NCBI GenBank assembly: GCA_964575185.1
Contig: CAZNPW010000047.1
Coordinates: 1 to 22,860, forward strand
DNA length: 22,860 bases
Direction: 5' to 3'
Source of the DNA: CAZNPW01 sp964575185
GTDB taxonomy: Bacteria > Pseudomonadota > Alphaproteobacteria > Rhodobacterales > Rhodobacteraceae
Below the pieces are notes generated by a model. That model worked only from the letters and a program-made list of their open reading frames with translations, was not told where the DNA came from and did not search any database. The position numbers and the translations under genes are program-made. Below are positions 1 through 7,654 of the stretch, piece by piece. The first letter of the stretch is position 1; the number at the start of each line of letters is the position of its first letter.

Positions 1-587
1 GCCCTGGCCTGCGCCGGCGTCCGCAGGCGACCCTCGGCGATGGCGAAGGCCCCGAGCGACGCCAGCCCGGACACCAGCGACAGGTCGGGCTCGTCCGGCT
101 CCGGCCCGCCGGTATACCCGGCCATCGTGCTGCCCAGGATGTCGAAGCCCAGCGCCCGCGCCGCGATCCCGTCCGCGATCGTGGCACAATCGGCCATGGC
201 CAGCCGTCCGGAGGCGCGGACCGCCGCCAGAAGATGCGGCACCGGCACCGGCCGCGGCCGGTCGGTCGCGTCCAGCGCGATGATGTCGGCCCCGCCTGCC
301 GCCAGCGCCTCCACATGCCCGACCAGCGGCGTGATGCGCACCGGACTGCCGATCAGGTCGGCCTTCACCAGCCCGATGACCGGAACATCCGTCACCGCCC
401 GCACCGCCGCCAGATTCGCCAGACCCTCGATCCGCAGCCCCGCGGCACCGCCGGCCAGCGCCGCGAGCGCGAAGCCGGCCACGATCCGGGGGTCGTCGAG
501 CGGCCCGCCCGGCACCGGCTGGCAGGACACGATCAGCTTGCCGCGCAGCGCGGCCAGGATGTCGGACTTCGGCAGGCGGCGTTCCAT
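1..587 (-). CDS. nanE: N-acylglucosamine-6-phosphate 2-epimerase (NanE), 3' end missing
   Basis: NanE converts N-acetylmannosamine-6-phosphate to N-acetylglucosamine-6-phosphate in the cytoplasm during sialic acid and amino-sugar catabolism. About 195 residues are visible. They show the family landmarks: an early VSCQ-type strand with a PGGPLDDP segment (residues 19-32), GLRIEGL (50-56), VIGLVK with the probable catalytic Lys75, PVRITP (82-87), ADIIALDATDR (100-110) and IAEGR with Glu185, matching the second catalytic position of the family. The family is about 220-235 residues long, so only the C-terminal tail is lost at the window edge. The ATG at 587 follows an AGGTGG Shine-Dalgarno. The gene lies 44 bp downstream of the GntR regulator on the same strand, so autoregulated co-transcription is likely. 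The fold and motifs are convincing; a related hexose-6-phosphate epimerase substrate cannot be excluded. Confidence 0.88.
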   Translation of the reverse strand, partial: MERRLPKSDILAALRGKLIVSCQPVPGGPLDDPRIVAGFALAALAGGAAGLRIEGLANLAAVRAVTDVPVIGLVKADLIGSPVRITPLVGHVEALAAGGADIIALDATDRPRPVPVPHLLAAVRASGRLAMADCATIADGIAARALGFDILGSTMAGYTGGPEPDEPDLSLVSGLASLGAFAIAEGRLRTPAQAR

Positions 588-600
588 CGCGCCACCTTGC

Positions 601-620
601 TAGACCAGATGCATACCAGT
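601..620. promoter_or_regulatory. Candidate operator for the GntR regulator
   Basis: The 44 bp gap between the regulator and nanE holds two direct copies of ACCAG (604-608 and 615-619) spaced 11 bp apart, about one helical turn. The left copy lies in TAGACCAG (601-608), which equals the right half of the DasR/NagR-type palindrome known for HutC-subfamily GntR proteins; the left half of that palindrome is poorly kept. The location just before nanE suits a repressor site. This is a pattern match only; no binding is shown. Confidence 0.35.
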
Positions 621-631
621 CAACCGGTTTC

Positions 632-1387
632 TCAGGCCCGCAGCTCGGTCAGGAAGTCGTAGCTTTCGCCGTCGTAGCGCGTCTCGGTGAACTCCACCGG
701 CCGCCCGTCGGCCAGAAAGCAGCGCCGCTCCACGATCAGGATCGGGTCGCCCTGCCGCCGTTCCAGCAGCGCGGCCTCGGCCCGCGCCATCACCCCCGCG
801 CGGATGCGCTGGATGCCCCGCACCGGGGGAACGCCCAGCCCGGCGAGCGCGGCATAGAGCGACGCCTCGACCATGTCGCCGGACGGCAGAAGCGCCACCG
901 GCACGACCGCGCGTTCCAGCGCGATGGGCTTGCCGTCGGCCAGCCGCACGCGCTCCAGCCGCACGACCTGCTCCGCCGTGCCCAGCGCCAGGGCCATCGC
1001 CTCCACCGGCGTCGGCTGCACGGTGCGACGCGACAGCCAGCGCTGGCCGGGCCGGACGCCGCGCGCCGACAGCTCGTCGGAAAACCCCGTCAGGGCGGAC
1101 AGCGCCTTCTCCAGCCTCGGCGCGACCTCGGACCGCGCCCCCTGCCGTCGCAGGATCAGGCCCTTCGACACGAGTTCGGCCATCGCCCGCCGCAGGGTGG
1201 CGCGCGAGATGCCGAGTTCGTCGGCCAGCACCCGTTCGCCCGGCAGGTGCGAGCCATGGCGCGTCACCTGATGCGCCAGACCGTCCGCGACCTTGCGATA
1301 CAGCGGCCGCGCATCCCGGGCCTCGTGCAGATAGGCCGCAAGCCCGGCGGCGATCGCACCGGCTGACCGTCCGACGGCGTCTTCCAC
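632..1387 (-). CDS. GntR/HutC-family transcriptional regulator
   Basis: A 251-residue regulator with a GntR winged-helix domain at about residues 27-95. It includes RPLYRKVADGL, the LPGER turn and the recognition helix around LGISRATLRRAMAELVSKGLI. A UTRA effector-binding domain follows at about 105-248, ending in the typical PVEFTETRYDGESYDF strand pair. UTRA regulators of the HutC subfamily sense small ligands, often sugar phosphates or histidine breakdown products. Adjacency to nanE suggests an amino-sugar phosphate ligand, which is inference. The start is a GTG at 1387, supported by a GGGAGG Shine-Dalgarno at 1394-1399 with a 6-nt spacer. The first 25 residues before the winged helix are rich in Ala and Gly and probably disordered. 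It likely controls itself and nanE through the site at 601-620. Confidence 0.9.
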   Translation of the reverse strand: MEDAVGRSAGAIAAGLAAYLHEARDARPLYRKVADGLAHQVTRHGSHLPGERVLADELGISRATLRRAMAELVSKGLILRRQGARSEVAPRLEKALSALTGFSDELSARGVRPGQRWLSRRTVQPTPVEAMALALGTAEQVVRLERVRLADGKPIALERAVVPVALLPSGDMVEASLYAALAGLGVPPVRGIQRIRAGVMARAEAALLERRQGDPILIVERRCFLADGRPVEFTETRYDGESYDFLTELRA

Positions 1388-1614
1388 CCGCTGCCTCCCG
1401 TGAACCGCCGCGGGCGGACGACTCCGGCCGGGGGATCAGGCCGTCTCATCCCCCAGCGCCCGCGTCCCGTCAACCTTTGCGCCCGGACGGCACCCCGCTC
1501 CGCGACACCGGGCCCGAACGGCACGACCCAGCCGCTCCGCGCGCGTCGGCTCGCGGCAGCCCGGCACCCCGTTCACCGCAGCCGCGCCCCATCGGCACCG
1601 GAAGACGGCAAGGC

Positions 1615-3183
1615 TCACGGCTCCACCAGCCCCCGCAGCTGCGCCGCGAGCCCGAGGTTGCGCAGCGTCTCGACCGGGTATCCCGGCGCACAGAGAAGCG
1701 CCGGGCGGAAGTCCGGCTCCATCCGGCGCAGGCGGTCGGCATAGACGGCGGCCTCGTCGCGCCGCCCGGCCAGCAGGTTCAGCGCGACCAGGTAGCGCAG
1801 CGCGGGGCGGAACAGCGGCATCCGCCGGTGGCTGGCCAGCGCATGCGCCAGCGCCGCCTCGGTCAGCCCCAGGCTCAGCGCGGTCAGGCAGCACTGCATC
1901 TCGTAGCTGAAGGCCTGCGGCAGCCCGTCGGCGGCATCCCGCGCCGCGAGCGCGAGCTCGTGCCCGGCGCGGAAATCGCCCTGCGACAGCAGCGCCTGCG
2001 CCATCGCGTCGAGCGCATAGGGGTTGCTGTCGCTCGCCTCCGCCGCCCGCAGCGCGAGGTAGTGGCCGAAGTCGGTGTCGCCCGTCAGCTTCAGGTGCAC
2101 CTGCGTCGCCAACCCCAGCACGACCGGGTGACGCGCGGCGCGGGCCAGCGCGTCGCGGCAGAACTCCTCGGCCTCCGCCGCCAGGTCGGGGTCGGCGGCG
2201 CGGAACTCCAAGGCCGACGTCAGCCGCAGGAAGCCGCGCCAGGCCAGCGCCAGCCCCGACAGGTCGCCGTCCTGCGCCCCCTTCAAGAGCGCGTCGGCGG
2301 CGGTCATCCCGGTCTTGTCGAACTCGTAGACCCGCCGCACCGCGCGCTGGATCGCCGACCAGGGCGTCAGCCGGCCCGACCCGGCGATCAGGTCGGCCAC
2401 CGCGCCCACCGCCTGGTTGACCAGCCGCGTCATCTCGGGCGCGTCCCAGACGGCCCACAGCCGCGGCGGCAGGCGCAGCCGGCCGGTCCAGACGCAGCGC
2501 CGCCCCTGCGCGCCGTGGACGCGGAGAAGCAGATACCAGGCGTCGGGCTCGGCATGCGGCTCCACGTCGACGATCGCGGCGGCCTCGGCGGCCTGGGCGG
2601 CCCGGTCCTCGGCATCGACGCGGCGCACCTCGACATCGCCGGTCAGGATCAGCTCGCCCTCGATCCGCTGCAGGAGCGAGCGCAGCAGGAACTGCGACCG
2701 CGCCCCGGTCTCGCGCGCGGCCGGGCTGATGAGCACCAGCGGCCGGGGCCCGGGGGCGGCGACGGGCTGGGGGGCCTCGCGCAAGGGGGCACCGCCGGCC
2801 CCGCTGCGGAAGTCGCGCAGCCAGTCGTCGAACTCGGGGTCGCGCACGTCGAGGTCGGACAGAAGGTCGTCGGGCGTGCCCGCGGCATAGGGCTCCACCT
2901 CGGCCGGGGGGTCGATCCAGATCGACAGGCGGTCGGACTTCAGCCGGCCGGACAGCGGCCCCAGCGCCTTGCGCAGCGTGGTCAGCGCCTGGCGGCAGCT
3001 TCCGGCGGCGCGGGCGGGGTCGCTGTCGGACCAGAGCTTGCCCTGCAGCCAGGCGCGGGTCCGCGACTGCCCGGGCGACAGGATCACCAGCGCCAGCAGC
3101 GCGCGTTCCTTCACCCCGCGCGGCGTGCAGTCGCCGCCGTCCGCGCCGGTCAGGCGGAACGGGCCATGCACCCGCATCCTCAT
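1615..3183 (-). CDS. SARP-like winged-helix regulator with TPR-like C-terminus
   Basis: A 522-residue cytoplasmic protein. Residues 1-91 resemble the OmpR/SARP winged-helix DNA-binding domain: a strand-rich start (RVHGPFRL), a PRGVKERALLALV helix, RTRAWLQGKLWSDSD, CRQALTTLRKALG, and a final hairpin RLSIWID. A variable Ala/Pro-rich linker follows, then a region (about 150-260) that may form an alpha/beta domain. From about 330 to the end come amphipathic helical repeats of TPR-like character, with an FRPALRYLVALNLLAGRRDEAAVYADRL-type pair near the C-terminus. No receiver domain, NB-ARC ATPase or membrane segment is seen. The regulated genes are unknown. It lies 92 bp after cobC on the same strand and may be read from it. 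The chosen ATG at 3183 has no clear Shine-Dalgarno; the nearby ATG two codons later would work equally well. Confidence 0.72.
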   Translation of the reverse strand: MRMRVHGPFRLTGADGGDCTPRGVKERALLALVILSPGQSRTRAWLQGKLWSDSDPARAAGSCRQALTTLRKALGPLSGRLKSDRLSIWIDPPAEVEPYAAGTPDDLLSDLDVRDPEFDDWLRDFRSGAGGAPLREAPQPVAAPGPRPLVLISPAARETGARSQFLLRSLLQRIEGELILTGDVEVRRVDAEDRAAQAAEAAAIVDVEPHAEPDAWYLLLRVHGAQGRRCVWTGRLRLPPRLWAVWDAPEMTRLVNQAVGAVADLIAGSGRLTPWSAIQRAVRRVYEFDKTGMTAADALLKGAQDGDLSGLALAWRGFLRLTSALEFRAADPDLAAEAEEFCRDALARAARHPVVLGLATQVHLKLTGDTDFGHYLALRAAEASDSNPYALDAMAQALLSQGDFRAGHELALAARDAADGLPQAFSYEMQCCLTALSLGLTEAALAHALASHRRMPLFRPALRYLVALNLLAGRRDEAAVYADRLRRMEPDFRPALLCAPGYPVETLRNLGLAAQLRGLVEP

Positions 3184-3275
3184 GCGGGGCGAACCGGGCG
3201 GGGACGAGGCATGCGCAGAATGTCCCGGCGGCGCAGGGCCGCAGGATCGAGTGGGTGGGCAAATGCGACGCGGCG

Positions 3276-4235
3276 TCAAGCGGCCACGCCAAGCGCCGCC
3301 AGAAGCCTGCGCCATTCGGCCTCCGCGCCCGGCAGGCCGAGCCGGAGCCACCGCGGATGGGCGGGGAACACCCGCGTCCAGATGTGCTGCCGCGCCAGGC
3401 GGTCGTGCAGCCCGCCCGCGTCGGCATCGTAGAGCCGGAACAGATGCGCCCCGCCCGCCGGTGCGGCCCCGGCCCGCGCCATCGCGGCGTCGAGCCGCGG
3501 CCCCTCCGCGGCGAGCCGCGCGGCCGTGGCCGCGGCCCAGGCCCGGTCGGCCAGCGCCAGCCGCCCGATCCGCAGCGCCGGGCCGCTGACCGGCCAGGGC
3601 CCCGCCAGCGCGCGCATCCGCGCCACCCGCACGGGATCGCCCAGCGCGAAGCCCAGCCGCACCCCCGCCAGCCCCCAGAACTTGCCGAAGGACCGCAGGA
3701 CGATCACCCCCTCCCCGGCGGACGGCGCGACCGACAGCGCGGGCACCGGGTCGGCGAAACTCTCGTCCACCACCAGAAGCCCGACCCGCCCCGCCAGCGC
3801 CAGCAGGACGGCGGGGTCGTGCGTGCGCCCGTCGGGGTTGTTCGGGTTCACCACCACCGCCAGATCGGCCCCGTCGAGCGCGGACGGGTCGCGGGGCTCC
3901 TCCACGCGCCAGCCCGCCTCGCGCAGGGTCGCGGCGTGCTCGTTGTAGGTCGGCGACAGCACGGCGGCGCGGCCCGGCGGGCGCAGAAGGGGGATCATCT
4001 GGATCGCCGCCTGCGCGCCGGGCAGGGCGACGACCGGCGCACGGGTTCCGACATGCGCGGCGAGCGCGTCCTCCAGCGCCGCCCGCGCATCGGCGCGGGG
4101 CAGGTCGGTCCAGTCCGATGCGGGCATCTCCGGCACCGGCCAGGGCCGCCGGTTGATGCCCGTCGACAGGTCGATCCACTCGCCCGCGCCATACCGCGCG
4201 ATGGCCGCATCCAGGTCGCCGCCGTGGTCACGCAA
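3276..4235 (-). CDS. cobC: L-threonine-O-3-phosphate decarboxylase (CobC/CobD type)
   Basis: A PLP enzyme of fold type I, 319 residues, that decarboxylates L-threonine phosphate to (R)-1-amino-2-propanol phosphate, the linker of the cobalamin nucleotide loop. Visible landmarks are the N-terminal HGGDLDAA and DLSTGIN (22-28), LPGAQAAIQ (71-79), SPTYNEH (94-100), the NPNNPDGR cofactor-ring contact (130-137), VVDESF (155-160) and SFGKFWGLAG with the Schiff-base Lys185. The C-terminal GLRLGLPG-like end is present as LRLGLPG. Family members begin almost directly at the HGG motif, so the likely start is the TTG at 4235; no ATG or GTG exists in frame nearby. This start overlaps the stop of the upstream threonine kinase by 8 bp, so translation is probably coupled. 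In Salmonella nomenclature the same activity is CobD. Confidence 0.88.
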   Translation of the reverse strand: MRDHGGDLDAAIARYGAGEWIDLSTGINRRPWPVPEMPASDWTDLPRADARAALEDALAAHVGTRAPVVALPGAQAAIQMIPLLRPPGRAAVLSPTYNEHAATLREAGWRVEEPRDPSALDGADLAVVVNPNNPDGRTHDPAVLLALAGRVGLLVVDESFADPVPALSVAPSAGEGVIVLRSFGKFWGLAGVRLGFALGDPVRVARMRALAGPWPVSGPALRIGRLALADRAWAAATAARLAAEGPRLDAAMARAGAAPAGGAHLFRLYDADAGGLHDRLARQHIWTRVFPAHPRWLRLGLPGAEAEWRRLLAALGVAA

Positions 4236-5010
4236 GGTCGTAGACCCACGGCATCCCGCCCGCCCCGCGCGCCCCCGGGGCGAACAGCAGCGCCAGCGCC
4301 GACCCGGTATGCGCGATGGCGAACCCCAGCGCCCCCGCGCGCGCCGCCAGCGCCTCCGCCCCCGCTGCATCGCCGCCCCGCAGCGCCAGCGTCCGCCGCG
4401 CCGATTCGGTCGAAAGCCGCGCCACCGCCGCCGGGTCGCCACAGGCGGCAGGCCAGGCGGCGACGAGGTCCGCGACATCGGGAAAGCGGTGGTCCGCCGG
4501 GTCGGTCAGCCGCGCCTCCCCCGGAAACCCCACCGCCACCCGCAGGGCCGGCAGCGCCGGCAGCCGCGCCACCACCGCCGCCCGGCGCGAGGCCCAGAGC
4601 ACCCGCGCCGGATCCTCCAGCATCAGCGGATCGACCGCGCCCTCGACCGCCAGGCAGGCGCGCGCGATGGCCCCCGCATCCGCCTCCCCCGCCAGCCGCG
4701 CCAGCGCCACCAGCGCCGCGGTCGACGACCCCGCCCCGCCGCCCGGCGGCATGTCGGCCGAAAGCTCCACGCACCCCTCGACCCGCCGCCCCAGAAGCCC
4801 CAGGACCCGCGCCGCCCGCGCCGCCGTCAGCACCGGCGCGCCCGCCACCGCCAGCCCCGGCCCCGCCACCAGCCGCGCCGTCACCGCCAGCACCGGGCAG
4901 GGCAGCGTCACCAGCACCACCGGCCCGTCCGGCCCGAGCCGACCCTGCAACAGCTCCCCCGCATGGCCGGCCACGCGGACCTCGGGGCGCAAGGGGGCGG
5001 GATGCTGCAT
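4228..5010 (-). CDS. L-threonine kinase, GHMP family (PduX/BluE type)
   Basis: A 260-residue GHMP-superfamily kinase. The N-terminal GHAGELLQG (residues 15-23) matches the GEL-x-QG signature of PduX-like L-threonine kinases. The phosphate-binding glycine-rich loop PPGGGAGSSTAA lies at 88-99, with Ser/Thr contacts. A C-terminal GFAIAHTGSALALLFAP segment is the third GHMP motif. It would phosphorylate L-threonine with ATP, giving the substrate of the overlapping CobC, so the two genes encode consecutive steps of aminopropanol phosphate synthesis. In Rhodobacter the orthologue is, as I recall, called bluE; the symbol is left out because it was not checked. The ATG at 5010 puts the signature motif at the usual distance from the N-terminus. 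No Shine-Dalgarno precedes it, and a -10-like hexamer lies 10 bp upstream. Confidence 0.82.
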   Translation of the reverse strand: MQHPAPLRPEVRVAGHAGELLQGRLGPDGPVVLVTLPCPVLAVTARLVAGPGLAVAGAPVLTAARAARVLGLLGRRVEGCVELSADMPPGGGAGSSTAALVALARLAGEADAGAIARACLAVEGAVDPLMLEDPARVLWASRRAAVVARLPALPALRVAVGFPGEARLTDPADHRFPDVADLVAAWPAACGDPAAVARLSTESARRTLALRGGDAAGAEALAARAGALGFAIAHTGSALALLFAPGARGAGGMPWVYDLA

Positions 5011-5020
5011 CACGCGGGCG

Positions 5021-5050
5021 ATCCTAGGGCACTTCCGCCGCCGCCTGCCA
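5021..5050 (-). promoter_or_regulatory. Candidate promoter of the threonine kinase-cobC pair
   Basis: On the minus strand TAGGAT (5021-5026) fits the TANNNT form of a -10 element, with a weak TGGCAG at 5045-5050 as a possible -35. The start codon begins only 10 bp after the hexamer, so the transcript would have a leader of just a few bases. That fits the absence of a Shine-Dalgarno. Confidence 0.33.
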
Positions 5051-5061
5051 GTCCCTAGGGT
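5033..5061 (+). promoter_or_regulatory. Candidate leaderless promoter of mutS
   Basis: TAGGGT at 5056-5061 fits a -10 element and ends 7 bp before the mutS ATG, which would place the first transcribed base at or next to the A of the start codon. A weak -35 (TTCCGC, 5033-5038) is 17 bp upstream. No Shine-Dalgarno precedes mutS. CCTAGG occurs twice in the 58-bp divergent gap (5023-5028 and 5054-5059), once in each proposed -10 region. Confidence 0.38.
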
Positions 5062-5068
5062 GCCCGCC

Positions 5069-7654
5069 ATGGGGACCCCGGCCGACGACGCATCGCCGAT
5101 GATGGCGCAGTACCTGGAGATCAAGGCGCGCCACGCCGACGCGCTGCTGTTCTACCGGATGGGCGACTTCTACGAGATGTTCTTCGACGACGCGGTCGCC
5201 GCCGCCGCCGCGCTCGACATCGCGCTCACGAAGCGCGGCCTGCACCAGGGGGCCGACATCCCGATGTGCGGCGTCCCGCTCCACAGCGCCGAGGGCCACC
5301 TCTCGACGCTGATCCGCAAGGGCTTCCGCGTCGCCATCGCCGAACAGCTTGAGGACCCGGCCGAGGCGAAGAAGCGCGGCTCCAAGGCGGTCGTGCGCCG
5401 CGACGTGGTCCGCCTCGTCACCCCCGGCACGCTGACCGAGGACGCGCTGCTGGAAGCGCGGCGCAACAACTGGCTCTGCGCCTGGGCCGAGGTGCGGGGC
5501 GACGGCGCGCTCGCCTGGGCCGACATCTCGACGGGCGAGTTCCGCGTCACGGCCTGCCCGCGCGCGCGCCTGGGGCCGGAACTCGCGCGCCTCGCCCCGC
5601 GCGAGCTGCTCGTGGCCGAGGACATCGCGATCGACGGCGACGCCACCGTCACCGTGCTCGCCCGCGCGAGCTTCGACAGCACCGGGGCCGACCGCCGCCT
5701 CTGCGCGCTCTTCGGGGTCGAGACGCTGGCGGGCTTCGGCAGCTTCACCCGCGCCGAGGTGGCGGCGATGGGCGGGCTGGTCGACTACCTAAGCCTGACG
5801 CAGAAGAGCCGCCTGCCGCTCCTCCGCCCCCCGGTGGCCGAACCGGCGGGGGGCTTCATGGCGCTCGACGCGGCCACCCGGCGCAACCTCGAGATCACGC
5901 AAGGCCTGTCGGGCGGGCGCGAGGGCTCGCTCGTCGCGGCGATCGACCGCACCGTCACGGCGGGCGGCGCGCGGCTTCTCGACCGCCGCCTATCGGCCCC
6001 GTCGCGCGACCTGCCCCTGATCCGGGCGCGCCACGACGCGGTGGAGGCGCTGGTCACCGACCCCGCCCGCCGCGCCGCCTTGCGCGATGCGCTGCGGCAG
6101 GTGCCCGACATCGACCGCGCGCTGTCGCGCCTCGCGCTCGACCGGGGCGGCCCGCGCGACCTCGCGGCGGTCCGCGACGGCCTCGCCATGGCGGGCCGCA
6201 TCGCGGCGCTCTGCACCGGTGCCGAGGTCCTCGACACCGCCGCGCGGGCGCTCGCAGGGCACGAGGCGCTCGCGGGCGCGCTGGCCGCCGCGCTGGTGGC
6301 CGCGCCGCCCCTCTTCGCCCGCGACGGCGGCTTCATCGCCCCCGGGCACGACGCCGCGCTCGACGACACCCGCGCGCTCCGCGACGAAGGCCGCGGCGTC
6401 ATCGCCCGGATGCAGGCCGACTATGCCGCCGAGACCGGCGTCCCCGGACTGAAGATCCGCCACAACAACGTGCTCGGCTACTTCATCGAGGTCACGTCGA
6501 CGCACGAGGACAAGCTGCGCGCGCGGCCGCGCTTCATCCACCGCCAGACCATCGCCGGGCAGGTCCGCTTCACCACGATGGACCTCAGCGCGATCGAGAC
6601 GCGCATCCTGAACGCCGCGAACCACGCCTTGACGCTGGAACTCCGGCACTTCGCCACCCTGCGCGCGCGGGTGCTGGACCGCGCGGGGCCGGTCGGGGCC
6701 GCGGCGGCGGCGCTGGCCGAGGTGGACCTCGCCGCCGCCCTCGCCGACCTCGCGGCCGACGACGGCTGGGTGCGCCCGACGGTCGACGACAGCCGCGCCT
6801 TCGCGGTGACCGCCGGGCGGCACCCGGTGGTCGAACGCGCGCTGCGGCGGCAGGGCGGCGGCCCTTTCGTCGCCAACGACTGCGAGCTGTCCGACGGCGG
6901 CATCTGGCTCCTGACCGGGCCGAACATGGGCGGCAAGTCCACCTTCCTGCGCCAGAACGCGCTGATCGCGCTCCTCGCCCAGGCCGGGTCCTTCGTCCCC
7001 GCCGCGTCGGCGCGGATCGGCCTCGTCAGCGCGCTCTTCACCCGCGTCGGTGCCGCCGACGACCTCGCCCGCGGCCGGTCCACCTTCATGGTCGAGATGG
7101 TCGAGACGGCGGCGATCCTGAATCAGGCCGATGACCGCGCGCTGGTGATCCTCGACGAGATCGGCCGCGGCACCGCCACCTACGACGGCCTGTCGATCGC
7201 CTGGGCGGTGCTGGAACACCTCCAGGCCGTCAACCGCTGCCGGGCGCTCTTCGCCACGCATTACCACGAACTCGCGGGGCTGGCCGACCGGCTCGATGGC
7301 GTGGCGAACGCGACCGTCGCGGTCAAGGAATGGCAGGGCGACGTGGTCTTCCTGCACGAGGTGCGCCGCGGCGCGGCCGACCGCAGCTACGGCGTGCAGG
7401 TCGCCCGCCTCGCAGGCCTCCCCCCCGCCGTCATCGCCCGCGCGAAGGACGTGCTCGCCCGGCTCGAGGACGGCGCGCGCGACGGCAAGTCGGCGGTGAT
7501 CGACGACCTGCCCCTCTTCCGCGCCACCCCCCCGCCGCCGCCCGCGAAAGCGTCCGGGGTCGAGGCCCGCCTCCGCGCCCTCTCGCCCGACGACCTGACC
7601 CCCATGGCCGCGCTGCAACTCGTCTACGACCTGAAGGCGATGCTCAGCGACTGA
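5069..7654 (+). CDS. mutS: DNA mismatch repair protein MutS
   Basis: Full-length MutS, 861 residues, the mismatch-recognition ATPase that works with MutL in post-replicative repair. The mismatch-wedging Phe-x-Glu motif is visible as FYE at residues 34-36 within GDFYEMFFDDA. The connector, lever and clamp domains follow, with the conserved clamp segment GYFIEVTSTHEDKL in the middle. The ATPase has Walker A GPNMGGKS at 617-624, the LARGRSTFMVEM signature, Walker B with LDEIGRGT around Asp696, and FATHYHEL. A short C-terminal tail ends with LYDLKAMLSD. The open frame extends far upstream, but homology begins only after the ATG at 5069. The last 11 bp overlap the deaminase gene on the other strand, so no separate terminator fits between them. 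Confidence 0.98.
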   Translation: MGTPADDASPMMAQYLEIKARHADALLFYRMGDFYEMFFDDAVAAAAALDIALTKRGLHQGADIPMCGVPLHSAEGHLSTLIRKGFRVAIAEQLEDPAEAKKRGSKAVVRRDVVRLVTPGTLTEDALLEARRNNWLCAWAEVRGDGALAWADISTGEFRVTACPRARLGPELARLAPRELLVAEDIAIDGDATVTVLARASFDSTGADRRLCALFGVETLAGFGSFTRAEVAAMGGLVDYLSLTQKSRLPLLRPPVAEPAGGFMALDAATRRNLEITQGLSGGREGSLVAAIDRTVTAGGARLLDRRLSAPSRDLPLIRARHDAVEALVTDPARRAALRDALRQVPDIDRALSRLALDRGGPRDLAAVRDGLAMAGRIAALCTGAEVLDTAARALAGHEALAGALAAALVAAPPLFARDGGFIAPGHDAALDDTRALRDEGRGVIARMQADYAAETGVPGLKIRHNNVLGYFIEVTSTHEDKLRARPRFIHRQTIAGQVRFTTMDLSAIETRILNAANHALTLELRHFATLRARVLDRAGPVGAAAAALAEVDLAAALADLAADDGWVRPTVDDSRAFAVTAGRHPVVERALRRQGGGPFVANDCELSDGGIWLLTGPNMGGKSTFLRQNALIALLAQAGSFVPAASARIGLVSALFTRVGAADDLARGRSTFMVEMVETAAILNQADDRALVILDEIGRGTATYDGLSIAWAVLEHLQAVNRCRALFATHYHELAGLADRLDGVANATVAVKEWQGDVVFLHEVRRGAADRSYGVQVARLAGLPPAVIARAKDVLARLEDGARDGKSAVIDDLPLFRATPPPPPAKASGVEARLRALSPDDLTPMAALQLVYDLKAMLSD

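Noticed and set aside
1388..1614. Gap between the SARP-like gene and the GntR gene
   Set aside because: Only short GC-rich inverted repeats are seen, no convincing small gene, promoter or terminator; the GGAGG-type site at 1394-1399 is already assigned to the regulator start.
3225..3250. Possible terminator hairpin between cobC and the SARP-like gene
   Set aside because: On the minus strand only a 5-bp GC stem is found and no T tract follows, so chance is likely in such GC-rich DNA.
1436..3432. Open frames of more than 650 codons on both strands across the SARP-like gene
   Set aside because: They are GC-skew shadows with Arg/Pro/Gly-rich translation. The regulator frame alone shows ordinary protein composition and a winged-helix pattern.
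4316..5068. Very long plus-strand open frame running into mutS from 4316
   Set aside because: It is antisense to the threonine kinase, has low-complexity Ala/Arg/Ser composition and no family match; MutS homology begins only after the ATG at 5069.
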